DNA of 57,556 bases, from the NCBI RefSeq assembly GCF_013185065.1, contig NZ_JAAVTO010000011.1, positions 1-57,556 of the forward strand, in the 5' to 3' direction. This document shows positions 34,234 through 42,095 of the stretch, piece by piece (within the stretch, counting starts at the first letter, position 1; every line of letters begins with the position of its first letter). The notes under the pieces were generated by a model that saw nothing but the letters and a program-made list of their open reading frames with translations, did not search any database and had not been told where the DNA came from. A program made the translations under genes and the position numbers. This stretch comes from Adlercreutzia sp. ZJ473. GTDB lineage: Bacteria; Actinomycetota; Coriobacteriia; Coriobacteriales; Eggerthellaceae.

Positions 34234-34853
34234 TCAATCGATGCTTAAAAAAGCTCCGCTTTGGCTATGAGCGGGATGCGCAGAGCCCCCGCCCTTGCGC
34301 GCTTGCCGATCCTGCACGCTGTACGTTATGGATCGTTTGTTGCCCGTCGCCTTGACCAGGTTCCTTCTCTGCAGCCTCTTCAACATGTTCGACACAACGT
34401 CCGGCGTTGTATTCCGGTTTCACCGGATATGGCCGAGGCGCCTGAGCAGGGGTTTTCGCGGAGGAATTCATACACGCCAGCTCATTTTTAGGGCGATCGG
34501 CAATGTCGTCGCCCTTTTTTGCCGGAATCTGCTGGAAGAACAGCTCGGTTGGTGTCCTGGCTATCCTCGAACCAATTCGGGTGCATGAAGCGGATGACGG
34601 TTCCCTGCATCCCGGTTGCATATTCGAACGCAATGCCCGCACCGGCGCACAGGTCCTTGATCCGATGCGGTCCCGTTCCGTACGATTCGATGTCGCGCGA
34701 TCGGCAGAGCGTTTGCGCGATCAGCTTGTCGGAGTTTTTCGAGTAGGGTATCGCATCGTCGCGCAGCAGCTGCTCCGGGGTGACTCCGGACGGGAACCAC
34801 CCGGGGCTGAAGATCTCGATCTTGTCGCCGAATATGTCCACCTGGATTGCCAA
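34234..34853 (-). pseudogene. Remnant of an AlbA_2/HATPase_c_4 transcriptional regulator
   Basis: The upstream part reads VDIFGDKIEIFSPGWFPSGV, LIAQTLCRSRDIESYGTGPH and RIKDLCAGAGIAFEYA. This is the C-terminal half of an HATPase_c_4 domain as found in RecG-like/AlbA_2 regulators. After VIRFMHPNWF the frame is lost, but a winged-helix end reappears in another frame near 34290-34400 (TTPDVVSNMLKRLQRRNLVK, ATGNKRSITYSVQD). The N-terminal AlbA_2 domain is missing. The gene has therefore suffered truncation and frameshifts. An intact relative lies at 35772-37265. Confidence 0.65.
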
Positions 34854-34995
34854 TTCCGACGTGCAGTCCCTGCGTTATCGGAAGTCAGACATTATCAGAA
34901 GTCACCGGAAAGGCCCGCAGGCTGAACTGAACCCCGATAGGGGCTGCAGCAGAATCCCTGAACAGCCGTTTTGAGCCGCTATATTATGAAAGGAA

Positions 34996-35199
34996 ATGCA
35001 AGAAACCCACCGCATATTCGAGATGCTACAGAAATGTGGCATTGAAAAGGGAAAGGCGTGGGAGTTTGCCAACACCCGCAAGGCTTATTGGCATATAGCA
35101 GGAAGCCCGATTATAAATGTAGCAATCAAAACCGAGCAGCTATGCCGTAAAAGCTACTTGTTTTTCTCAGGCTATTACGAGCAAGCACATGTATGTTAG
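34996..35199 (+). pseudogene. C-terminal remnant of a group II intron reverse transcriptase/maturase
   Basis: The 67-residue frame contains GIEKGKAWEFANTRKAYWHI, AGSPIINVAIKTEQL and YLFFSGYYEQAHVC. The NTRK-YW-IA-SPI pattern followed by a Tyr-Tyr-His end is characteristic of the last domain of LtrA-type intron-encoded proteins. The reverse transcriptase core and RNA domains I-III are absent upstream, so only the 3' end of the intron is left. Confidence 0.7.
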
Positions 35200-35282
35200 T
35201 GGAAACGCCGTATACCGAACGGTACGTACGTGTTGCGAGAAGACGGGATACCAACTAACGACATCCCTCCTACTCGATTGAG
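35196..35282 (+). ncRNA. 3' end of a degraded group II intron (domains V and VI)
   Basis: Immediately after the maturase stop, CGCCGTATACC and GGTACGTACG form the domain V-like stem with a GAAC loop and a two-base bulge. This is followed by GAAGACGGGAT and ATCCCTCCTAC pairing as domain VI. The end CTACTCGATT resembles common bacterial intron 3' boundaries. The domain V lower stem has lost a base, in line with decay. Confidence 0.55.
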
Positions 35283-35771
35283 TTCTAAGGCTCGTGTTCC
35301 GGTGGTTCATGTGACGCGCGGGACGATGAGGGCCGCGCCAACGGTACGACAAGCAGGATGATTCCTGTTCTGCCACAGGGCGCATGCATTGCCAGCGGAA
35401 CTGCAATCCCTTACCCAGCATAAGTCCAAGTAGACAAGAAGCCAATGAATAAGCAGCCGCACAGCTACGATCGTGACCTGGCCTCCGCATGGGGCTTCTG
35501 GGCTGTAACCAGATTAGCTTTATCCGCCTATGCCCACCGTCCGAAACGGCCAGGCGCTAGCCCGTCGAGGCCCGTCCGCACCCATCATGCACGCCGGGCT
35601 GGGCAAGCCGCCTGCCGTGCACGGCGCGTGGAAGTCTCCCTGGCAGCGCGCATGCTGGGTGCTGCGTTATCCCGGGCAGCCGCGCCTGTCCTTTCGGGTG
35701 CCAGCGGCGGGCATGGGTGGATGGTCAATGCATCGCAGACCGTTCGATGTGATTGCGCCGCTGCTCCGAAG
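35283..35771. other. Spacer without a recognised gene
   Basis: A frame at 35530-35808 (+) is open but has no ribosome site or motif and runs into the AlbA_2 gene on the other strand. I see no RNA or repeat. This is probably flanking DNA of the inserted intron. Confidence 0.35.
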
Positions 35772-37265
35772 TTATTCCGAAAGCCTGTACTCGCGGTTCC
35801 TGGCCTGACCTTCCGCCCGAACCGTCCCAGCGGCGATCATCTCACGCAGAATCTGGTTTGTGCGCGTGACCTTCAGACCTACTGCCGCTGCAATATCTGA
35901 CGATTTCGAAGGGCCACTCGTTGTCAGATACTCCACTATCGCTTTCTTGTTCTGCGCCGTTCTCCCTGTTCGCATATCCATTTCACCCTCAGAAGAATCT
36001 GACGATTTGATCTGACGATAATTGTCAGATTCCGCTTGCAAGGGCAATGTGAGCGTCGTGCGGTCGGGGCCGTACTCCACCTCGTAGATCGGCTCCGCAT
36101 AGCCGGCCCATTCCCATCCGTTGAAGATCTTGTCCATGCCGCTGCCCGCACGCTCGCCAATCTCGACCATGGCGAACATCTTCATGATCACCTCGTTGCG
36201 CGGATCGGACTTGCCGGGCTTCCTCGCCTCTTCCAGGGGCATGCGGAAGTCGCCCGGATTCTCGATGGTGATGGCCTCGTTTCGCCACACGCAAACGATC
36301 CCGCGCCGGTCGAACCAGTTGGCGTTCGTCAGCGCGTTCACGATCGCCTCGCGCAGCGCCTCATGGGCGGGCGTGTCGTCTACCCGGTCGACGCCCTCAA
36401 GACGGAAGGGTACTTTCAGTGCGGCCTTGAGCTTGTTGTACACCCGCATGTAAAAGTCGTAGACGTTGCCAGTCCAGTCTCCGGGTTGGCTGGTGAAACG
36501 GTCATCCCAACGCGTCTCGCCACTCGTCTCCTGCCGGTAGTCGAGGAAATAGTGGGGGAACTCGCGCGATATCCACCTGTCCTCGCCGAACATGAGAAGT
36601 CCCGCGCGCGTTGGCTTTAAAACCCCGTTCTTATCCTTGTCGAGCGCTCCTATGTTGGAAAGGAACTCCTCGTCGTCCAAACCGCTCCATACATGGTTCT
36701 CATTGCGTTCGTTGAAGCGCCTGCGATAGCGCTCGACGGTCTCGCGGTTGATGTATCTGAGCTCGGCGGATTCCGCCAGCGCCGCATCCTGGCTCGATGT
36801 GTCGGAGTCGCGCACCATGGAGAGGACTTCCTCGCGGTCGCATCGGTGGTCGCCGGTATGGGTTCTGCGGAAGGTTCCGCCGAAGAGGTCGTTGTCGATG
36901 AACACGGGGCGGGTGTAGCGGTCCACCCACGGCACACGGATCACCACCACCCTCTTGCCGTCAACATCCTCAACGGTCGCGTCTTCGTCCTTCAGAAAGC
37001 GGGCGCTCACCTTGTCCTTGGAAAGGGCTGTGTTCCAGAAATCGTCGAGAACCTTGTCGGCCTTCTTGATGCCTACGACGTTGAAGGTGCCATCTTTGAG
37101 CTCCTCGACACCCAAGACAATAACGCCGCCCGATGTGTTGGCGAATGCGGAAAGGGTCTCCCAGACGCTGCGCGGCAAAGAGCCATTGCCATCGCGTCCC
37201 TGCGCCGCCTTCATCTCCAGGCGGTTGCCCTCCTTGAATTGTCCGAACTCGCTAAGGTCCAACAT
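35772..37265 (-). CDS. AlbA_2 domain / HATPase_c_4 transcriptional regulator
   Basis: The start is ATG 37265 (MLDLSEFGQF), with AGGGGTG upstream; the longer frame to 37364 lacks a site. The 497-residue product has an AlbA_2 (Schlafen-like) N-terminal domain (about 10-130: EGNRLEMKAA, AFANTSGGVIVLGVEE, RVVVIRVPWVDRYTRPVFID). The middle linker is followed by HATPase_c_4 (HEALREAIVNALTNANWFDR, IENPGDFRMPL, GERAGSGMDKIF). A C-terminal winged helix (SKSSDIAAAVGLKVTRTNQI, LREMIAAGTVRAEG) ends it. Such proteins are common near phage-defence genes and act as nucleic-acid-binding regulators. It is divergent from the AAA/DUF4143 gene across a spacer of about 730 bases. Confidence 0.88.
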   Translation of the reverse strand: MLDLSEFGQFKEGNRLEMKAAQGRDGNGSLPRSVWETLSAFANTSGGVIVLGVEELKDGTFNVVGIKKADKVLDDFWNTALSKDKVSARFLKDEDATVEDVDGKRVVVIRVPWVDRYTRPVFIDNDLFGGTFRRTHTGDHRCDREEVLSMVRDSDTSSQDAALAESAELRYINRETVERYRRRFNERNENHVWSGLDDEEFLSNIGALDKDKNGVLKPTRAGLLMFGEDRWISREFPHYFLDYRQETSGETRWDDRFTSQPGDWTGNVYDFYMRVYNKLKAALKVPFRLEGVDRVDDTPAHEALREAIVNALTNANWFDRRGIVCVWRNEAITIENPGDFRMPLEEARKPGKSDPRNEVIMKMFAMVEIGERAGSGMDKIFNGWEWAGYAEPIYEVEYGPDRTTLTLPLQAESDNYRQIKSSDSSEGEMDMRTGRTAQNKKAIVEYLTTSGPSKSSDIAAAVGLKVTRTNQILREMIAAGTVRAEGQARNREYRLSE

Positions 37266-37892
37266 GCACCCCTGTATTCTCGATATTCCAGACGTGTTTG
37301 GAATATGTTGCTGTTGCTCGCGTCTTACTTGGCGAATTCCTCGCTGAAACGCACAGTCATCCATTTTACCAGTGCCGAGCAGCGGGAAGGTGAAGGCGCC
37401 GCCTGTTGTCGGTCATCACTTCCGATTCCAGCCCCAAGGCCAGTTGCACCGGCTCGTCCTCGTCCGTGCAGGCCATCACCTTGCGCGGGCGCATGCGCTC
37501 GGGCACGCGGTAGAGCACCTGGGCCAAACGCTTCGCGCATCCCACTCCGCCAAGAGCCATAGTCGGTTGGGAGTGCGGCGGAGACATCCGCTCGTTCCAC
37601 AACGGCGACGCAAGCCCCTTCGGACGTCATTCCTTGTTGCGCACGGCGCCATGGCTCACAGTGCGCACTATGCAGTAGTTCGCGCTGTCGCATTCGCGGC
37701 CGGTAAAGAACGGTATCACGATGAACCCCAGCGCCTCAGGCTCGCACACAGAGAACTCGGGCATGATCTCCTTGGGGTGCCGACCGGAATGAGCCTACGA
37801 TTGCCTTGACGTGGCAAGAGTATTACGGAAGCATAATACTTTTGCCATTCGGTGCGTATGACAGCCAATCTCTCGGAGTGAGAATTAGCCAA
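37266..37892. other. Spacer with degraded coding traces on the minus strand
   Basis: Besides the 45-codon frame described separately, a second minus-strand frame (37366-37602) reads VLYRVPERMRPRKVMACTDE, which looks like coding sequence out of frame with its surroundings. The region is probably a decayed gene. No family can be named. Confidence 0.35.
37627..37764 (-). CDS. Possible small protein or gene remnant
   Basis: A 45-residue frame begins at ATG 37764 directly after AAGGAGATC, a good ribosome site. It reads MPEFSVCEPEALGFIVIPFF, then TGRECDSANYCIVRTVSHGA. It is not recognised and may be the N-terminus of the decayed gene that seems to continue, frameshifted, towards 37366. Confidence 0.3.
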   Translation of the reverse strand: MPEFSVCEPEALGFIVIPFFTGRECDSANYCIVRTVSHGAVRNKE

Positions 37893-37929
37893 TAGTTAAA
37901 AATTCCGTGTCTAAACACGCTTTTTTGGA
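37893..37929 (+). repeat. 37-bp direct repeat with hairpin, copy 1
   Basis: This copy contains CGTGT-CTAA-ACACG between an A-run and TTTTTT, so it reads as a rho-independent terminator in both directions. It is repeated at 37956-37992 with two base differences. Confidence 0.75.
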
Positions 37930-37955
37930 ACAGGGCTTGTTGCTATACTTCACTC

Positions 37956-37992
37956 TAGTTAAAAATTCCGTGTCCAGACACGCTTTTTTGGA
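37956..37992 (+). repeat. 37-bp direct repeat with hairpin, copy 2
   Basis: The stem here is CGTGTC-CA-GACACG: the two differences from copy 1 lengthen the stem rather than break it. The copy ends in TTTTTTGGA and runs straight into the GGAG ribosome site of the ATPase gene. A -10-like TATACT (37944-37949) lies between the two copies. The arrangement could act as an attenuator or operator for the gene downstream. Confidence 0.75.
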
Positions 37993-37998
37993 GTGGAA

Positions 37999-39243
37999 AT
38001 GAGCATACCAAGACCACGATATCTTGAAAGCCTTATTGCAAAGAAAGGCAACGGCCTCGTGAAGGTGGTGACGGGCGTCAGGAGGTGCGGCAAGTCCTAC
38101 CTCCTGTTCAACCTTTTCAAAGAGCATCTGCTTTCCGAGGGCGCGCCTGCCGAGAACATCGTCGAGGTCGCATTCGACGAGTACGAATCCAAGAAGCTCA
38201 GGGATCCTGAGGTGTTCTACCCTTGGGTGAAGGAGCGCCTGGCGGCAGACGGGAAGCACTACGTCCTCCTCGACGAGGTTCAGCTCCTGGGCGACTTCGA
38301 GGAGGTCCTGATCGGTTTGATGCGTATGCCCGGCGTTGACGTGTACGTCACCGGGTCGAACGCCAAGCTGCTGTCAAAAGACGTCATCACGGAGTTTCGC
38401 GGCCGTGGCGACGAGGTGCGCGTGCGACCCCTGTCCTTCTCCGAATTCATGGGAGCCTACGACGGCGACGTCCGCAGGGGCTTCGAGGAGTACTCCGTCT
38501 ACGGCGGCATGCCCGCCACCGTCGGGATGGAAGCCCAAGCCAAGGCGTCGTATCTGGAGGGCATCTTCTCGGAGATCTACGTCAACGACATCGCCGAACG
38601 AAACAACATCCGCGACGCTGGTGAGCTCGAGGCGCTGCTGAACGTCCTCTCCTCGGGGATAGGATCGCTTACCAATCCGAAGAAGGTTTCCGACACGTTC
38701 AAGTCCAAGGGCTCCACCTTATCCCCCAAGACCGCACGAGCCTACATCGACCAACTCATCGACGCGTTCGTCATCGAGGAGGCCAAGCGCTACGATGTCA
38801 AGGGCAGGGCCTACATCGGCTCGCCCTTCAAGTACTACTTCTGCGACCTGGGCCTGAGAAACGCACGCATGAACTTCCGCCAGGTCGAGCCGAGTCATGC
38901 CATGGAGAACGTCATCTACAACGAGCTTGTGGGGCGCGGGTTCGGAGTGGACGTGGGCATCGTGAACGCCTTCTCAAAAAACGCCGAGGGTAGAAGCGTC
39001 CGATCCTCGCTCGAGGTCGACTTCGTGTGCAACAAGGGCGACCGCCGCTTCTACATCCAGTCGGCGTACGTCATCTCCAGCCAAGACAAGATGGATCAGG
39101 AGCTTGCATCCCTGCGGAGGGTGGGCGACTCGTTCGAGAAGATCGTCGTGGTGAGAGACCCCATCGTGCCCCGCAGGGACGAGTCAGGCTTCCTGTTCGT
39201 CGGCGTCGAGGACTTCCTGCTGGACGAGTCCTTCCTCAGCTAG
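37999..39243 (+). CDS. AAA ATPase with DUF4143 (archaeal-type AAA_14 family)
   Basis: The ATG at 37999 (MSIPRPRYLE) is chosen over a GTG two codons earlier because GGAG lies at a suitable distance. The 414-residue product has an AAA_14 domain with Walker A GVRRCGKS and Walker B YVLLDEVQLL, and a DUF4143 region in the C-terminal half (GLRNARMNFRQVEPSHAMEN, then VIYNELVGRGFGVDVG, LEVDFVCNKGDRRFYIQ). The EVDFV and Q motifs resemble a PD-(D/E)xK-like nuclease fold. Family members are abundant in gut bacteria. Their role is not established, and links to toxin-antitoxin or defence are suggested only by context. Confidence 0.9.
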   Translation: MSIPRPRYLESLIAKKGNGLVKVVTGVRRCGKSYLLFNLFKEHLLSEGAPAENIVEVAFDEYESKKLRDPEVFYPWVKERLAADGKHYVLLDEVQLLGDFEEVLIGLMRMPGVDVYVTGSNAKLLSKDVITEFRGRGDEVRVRPLSFSEFMGAYDGDVRRGFEEYSVYGGMPATVGMEAQAKASYLEGIFSEIYVNDIAERNNIRDAGELEALLNVLSSGIGSLTNPKKVSDTFKSKGSTLSPKTARAYIDQLIDAFVIEEAKRYDVKGRAYIGSPFKYYFCDLGLRNARMNFRQVEPSHAMENVIYNELVGRGFGVDVGIVNAFSKNAEGRSVRSSLEVDFVCNKGDRRFYIQSAYVISSQDKMDQELASLRRVGDSFEKIVVVRDPIVPRRDESGFLFVGVEDFLLDESFLS

Positions 39244-39356
39244 GCGGCTGGCATCCGCTTTCAAAGCTTTGGGAAGAAATGTCGAAGCCGCTGCCTCGAT
39301 GCCGTCATCATTTCGGTTCGGAATGTCCGTCAGGCGAAGCGCGGCACCCTCTTTCA

Positions 39357-40283
39357 CTACTGCGGCGACAACGATCGCTCGCTCAGAAAATCGGCAATCA
39401 AGCACAGCGACTTAATTGCCTCTTCGTAGGCAACGGGCTCGTTTAGTAGCTTCGAGGTTACTTCGCGATAGTCTGAGGCGTAGTATCTGCTATCAATAAA
39501 CTCGTTAAGCACCTCGCTCAACACCACCCCGTCCTCAGCCGAGAGGCAATAAGGAAGGGATTTTCGCTGCAAGCGCACCTTCGCGAAAAGGTCGCGCATC
39601 TTCTCGTCGAGGGCCACCATGGGCAGCATCTTGTGCAGATCGTAGATGTGCCTCGAGCAACGCTCGGAGGGGCGCTGTCCCATGTAGTAGTCGCATATCG
39701 CATAGACTTTGTCGCAGAAGCAGCGCTCGAGCGACGTTACTGCCAACGACAGCGGAGCCAGGTCAAAGCGCTCGAGAAGTTCCTCGCTTCCGGTCCTATC
39801 CTTGAGACACTCGTAGATGAAGCAGCTGAACGTCTTTTCAACGCTAGGGGAAACGGGGGTCATGAACGCAGTCTCGACAACCAAGTCCTCTTTCAGGCCC
39901 GCAGCGCTCAAAGACTCAGGGAGTCTGACCAGGTACTTGTTGTATTCGCGTCGGCTTCTGATCTCATCGAGGTTAGAGATGGCAAGTCCAAGATCCGCGA
40001 TAGCGTCGACAACTGCGGCCTTGATCCTCTTCCTCTGGCCCTCCGTGAGATGCTCCGCCTCGACGCCCAAGTCAATGTCTTCGGAGAATCGGTCAATCAC
40101 GCCATGGCATTTTGACAGGCTCGTCCCACCTTTGAAGATGATGTCGGGATAACGCGCCGTGATACCCTTAAGCACCATGTAGATGAAGTAGTCCTTGGTG
40201 ACGAAGCCTGGAACGAGCTTCAGCTCGCTTGCCGTTGTCAAAACCGCAGCGTTGAACAGTTCGGAGTCGTTATGCAAATACAC
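39357..40283 (-). CDS. abiEii: AbiEii-type nucleotidyltransferase toxin (second system)
   Basis: The 308-residue protein starts at GTG 40283, 14 bases inside the end of the antitoxin gene. It has the nucleotidyltransferase motifs IIFKGGTSLSKCHGVIDRFS and EDIDLGVEAE, and the DKVYAICDYY and SRHIYDLHKM segments of the AbiEii/AbiGii family. Family toxins modify tRNA or otherwise block translation when the antitoxin fails. It is distinct in sequence from the AbiEii at 25.5 kb, which has GGQS and no GGTSLSK. This second AbiE pair lies about 15 kb from the first and points the opposite way. Confidence 0.88.
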   Translation of the reverse strand: MYLHNDSELFNAAVLTTASELKLVPGFVTKDYFIYMVLKGITARYPDIIFKGGTSLSKCHGVIDRFSEDIDLGVEAEHLTEGQRKRIKAAVVDAIADLGLAISNLDEIRSRREYNKYLVRLPESLSAAGLKEDLVVETAFMTPVSPSVEKTFSCFIYECLKDRTGSEELLERFDLAPLSLAVTSLERCFCDKVYAICDYYMGQRPSERCSRHIYDLHKMLPMVALDEKMRDLFAKVRLQRKSLPYCLSAEDGVVLSEVLNEFIDSRYYASDYREVTSKLLNEPVAYEEAIKSLCLIADFLSERSLSPQ

Positions 40284-40896
40284 CGAGCATCTCGCTTTCT
40301 ATCAGACGGCGGGTGGTTTTCTGAGGGTAGGCTATGGAAAGGCTCAGAAGATCGTCCTTGGACAGGCCCTCTGCCAATCTCTTCACAGCATCACGCTGAC
40401 CATCGGTGAGCTCCCTGGGCTTGCGCCTGGTCAGCACATCTAGGAACCGCAAGGCATCAACGTTATCCTGAGCGACATCGACGCGCGACTTGTACACCAC
40501 GCATTTGACGTATCCGCCGATGGTGACTTCCCTTTGCGCACATGATGCGTTATTCGTCACAACCTCGTATCGCATGGGAACTTGCTCGGAGATACCCTCG
40601 CTGTTATCTAAGGTGGCCCCACTCCAAAATCCGCAGACGCCGCCTTCATGATCGCGAAGGTACTTTCTCTCGATCACCTTCAACGGATTGAGAGGAGTCT
40701 TGCCGAGCATTGTCGTAGAAGCGATGTAGTAAACACCCGTTTCGTAGCGTTCAATCGCACCCGATTCGATCAGGCGATTCAGCCTAGAGTAGATGGTCCT
40801 CCTGGGAACATCGGGAAAGGCCTCCTCCAGATCGCAAGCTAGGATGGGCGTGTCGTAGCCGAAGCGTTCAACCAATATGTCGAGGGTCTTTTTCAT
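40270..40896 (-). CDS. AbiEi-like / DUF6088 antitoxin regulator (second system)
   Basis: The 208-residue protein has an N-terminal winged helix (LVERFGYDTPILACDLEEAF, RRTIYSRLNRLIESGAIERY, then ETGVYYIAS). It then has an AbiEi-like domain (NPLKVIERKYLRDHEGGVCG, FWSGATLDNSEGISEQVPMR, YEVVTNNASCAQREVTIGGY). It is the presumed antitoxin and autorepressor of the adjacent AbiEii toxin, whose start it overlaps. The ATG at 40896 has no ribosome site but a TATAAT seven bases upstream, so the message is probably leaderless. Confidence 0.8.
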   Translation of the reverse strand: MKKTLDILVERFGYDTPILACDLEEAFPDVPRRTIYSRLNRLIESGAIERYETGVYYIASTTMLGKTPLNPLKVIERKYLRDHEGGVCGFWSGATLDNSEGISEQVPMRYEVVTNNASCAQREVTIGGYVKCVVYKSRVDVAQDNVDALRFLDVLTRRKPRELTDGQRDAVKRLAEGLSKDDLLSLSIAYPQKTTRRLIESEMLGVFA

Positions 40897-40903
40897 GAAT
40901 CAA

Positions 40904-40932
40904 ATTATAGGTTAAGTTGCACAAATTTAGAA
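40904..40932 (-). promoter_or_regulatory. Putative leaderless promoter of the second abiE operon
   Basis: On the minus strand, TATAAT (40909-40904) ends seven bases before the ATG at 40896; TTCTAA 17 bases further upstream is a poor -35. The TTAA-rich stretch around it is a likely autoregulatory operator. Confidence 0.5.
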
Positions 40933-41445
40933 TATCTGTAAGTTAAAAGGATGCAGCATCAGAAGATCGCCACAACAGACGGTCTTTCGATAAATCTGCG
41001 TCGATGCGCACTCCCGAATAACTCCTTCAAGTGTGGTAGAGCTGTGTCGCTAATGTCACGCTGAAAGCCAGCATGACACCAAATTTGGCTATCGGGCCCT
41101 GCTCGGAGCCAGGGAGGAATTGCGGTTTTCGTATCGCGAATACGAATCTCACAAGTAACCGACTTTTACGAAACAAACTACGCTGCCGATTTGGACTTCT
41201 GCGCAGGCTGTAAAGAGTTAGAATACAAAAAAGCAATCAGCCATGATGCGGCTTTCCGCTTCATGGTTGACTGATAAATCGCGGAATCAAATGATTCTAT
41301 GCGCAGTTTTTTCTTTTTCTGAGTTGTGAGATATTTCGCTCTAAGGTAGTGGAATTACGAGCAACATTTATTTTCGCCGTTCTGGCGATACGCAGTTGAC
41401 CTGCGTAAACTCTCCCAGTTCCTGGTTGTGCAAAGCTTGACTTAA
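40933..41445. other. AT-rich spacer with an imperfect hairpin
   Basis: No supported gene is seen in these 513 bases. An imperfect stem of about 15 bp (TCAGCCATGATGCGG with CCGCTTCATGGTTGA, about 41236-41270) may be a terminator. Promoters for the polysaccharide locus could lie here. Confidence 0.4.
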
Positions 41446-41886
41446 TCGGACGGGAGGGACGGCAGGGTGTTTCGGGTCTACAAGTTCCGCTCCATGTACG
41501 CCGACGCCGAGGCGCTAGGCGCCCGCTGGGCGGCCGACGCCGACCCGCGCGTCACGCCCTTCGGCCGCTGGATGCGCGACCACCGCGTCGACGAGGTCCC
41601 GCAGTTCTGGAACGTCGTCAGGGGCGACATGTCCCTCATAGGCCCGCGCCCGGAGCGCCCCGCCTTCTGCGAGGCGTTCGAGGAGAGGATCGTGGGCTGG
41701 CGCTACCGCACGAAGGTGCGCCCGGGCCTCTCCGGCCTCGCGCAGGTGAGCGGCGGCTACGACCTGCTGCCGAGGGAGAAGGTGGTGCTCGACCTGGAGT
41801 ACATCGAGAAGAGGAGCCTCGCGCTCGACCTCAGGCTTGTCCTGCGCACCCTCGGCGTCCTCGGCACGGGGGAGGGCGCGAGGTGA
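41446..41886 (+). pseudogene. 5'-truncated polyprenyl-phosphate sugar-1-phosphate transferase (WbaP/Bac_transf)
   Basis: The open frame begins abruptly inside the conserved region SDGRDGRVFRVYKFRSMYAD and carries VRGDMSLIGPRPERP and VRPGLSGLAQVSGGYDLLPR to the natural C-terminus. These are the cytoplasmic catalytic motifs of enzymes that load the first sugar phosphate on undecaprenyl phosphate. The membrane segment and start of the protein are missing, and upstream DNA is AT-rich and unrelated, so a deletion or insertion removed the 5' half. It is unlikely to be functional, although a GTG at 41467 could start a short product. Confidence 0.75.
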
Positions 41887-41930
41887 GCCTCGGCGAGCTG
41901 CCCGCCGGCTTCCCCAGGCGCGGTCTCTAA
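41883..41930 (+). pseudogene. Stub of the gene formerly following the sugar transferase
   Basis: A GTG overlaps the transferase stop as GTGA and opens a GC-rich 15-codon frame, MSLGELPAGFPRRGL, before TAA. Composition changes to AT-rich immediately afterwards. It looks like the first codons of the next gene in the original GC-rich operon, cut off where the AT-rich cassette joins. Confidence 0.4.
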
Positions 41931-42095
41931 GCGAAATGCTGGGCAGGAAAGGGACGGAACCGCACTAAATTCTCAGCATTCCGAATGCGGGGTACGGAAC
42001 AAGAGAATTGATGCGACCGCAACCGAAAGAAAGAGTATTAGGTTTACTTGGGCGCAAGACGAATTAGATGTAGTCCATTGTGAAGGAGCTGAAGC

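Noticed and set aside
35530-35808. Plus-strand frame of 92 codons
   Set aside because: It has no ribosome site, runs into a well-supported gene on the other strand and contains no motif.
37893-37992. CRISPR-like array
   Set aside because: Only two copies are present, with a palindromic terminator-like structure and a promoter-like spacer, and no cas gene is in the window.
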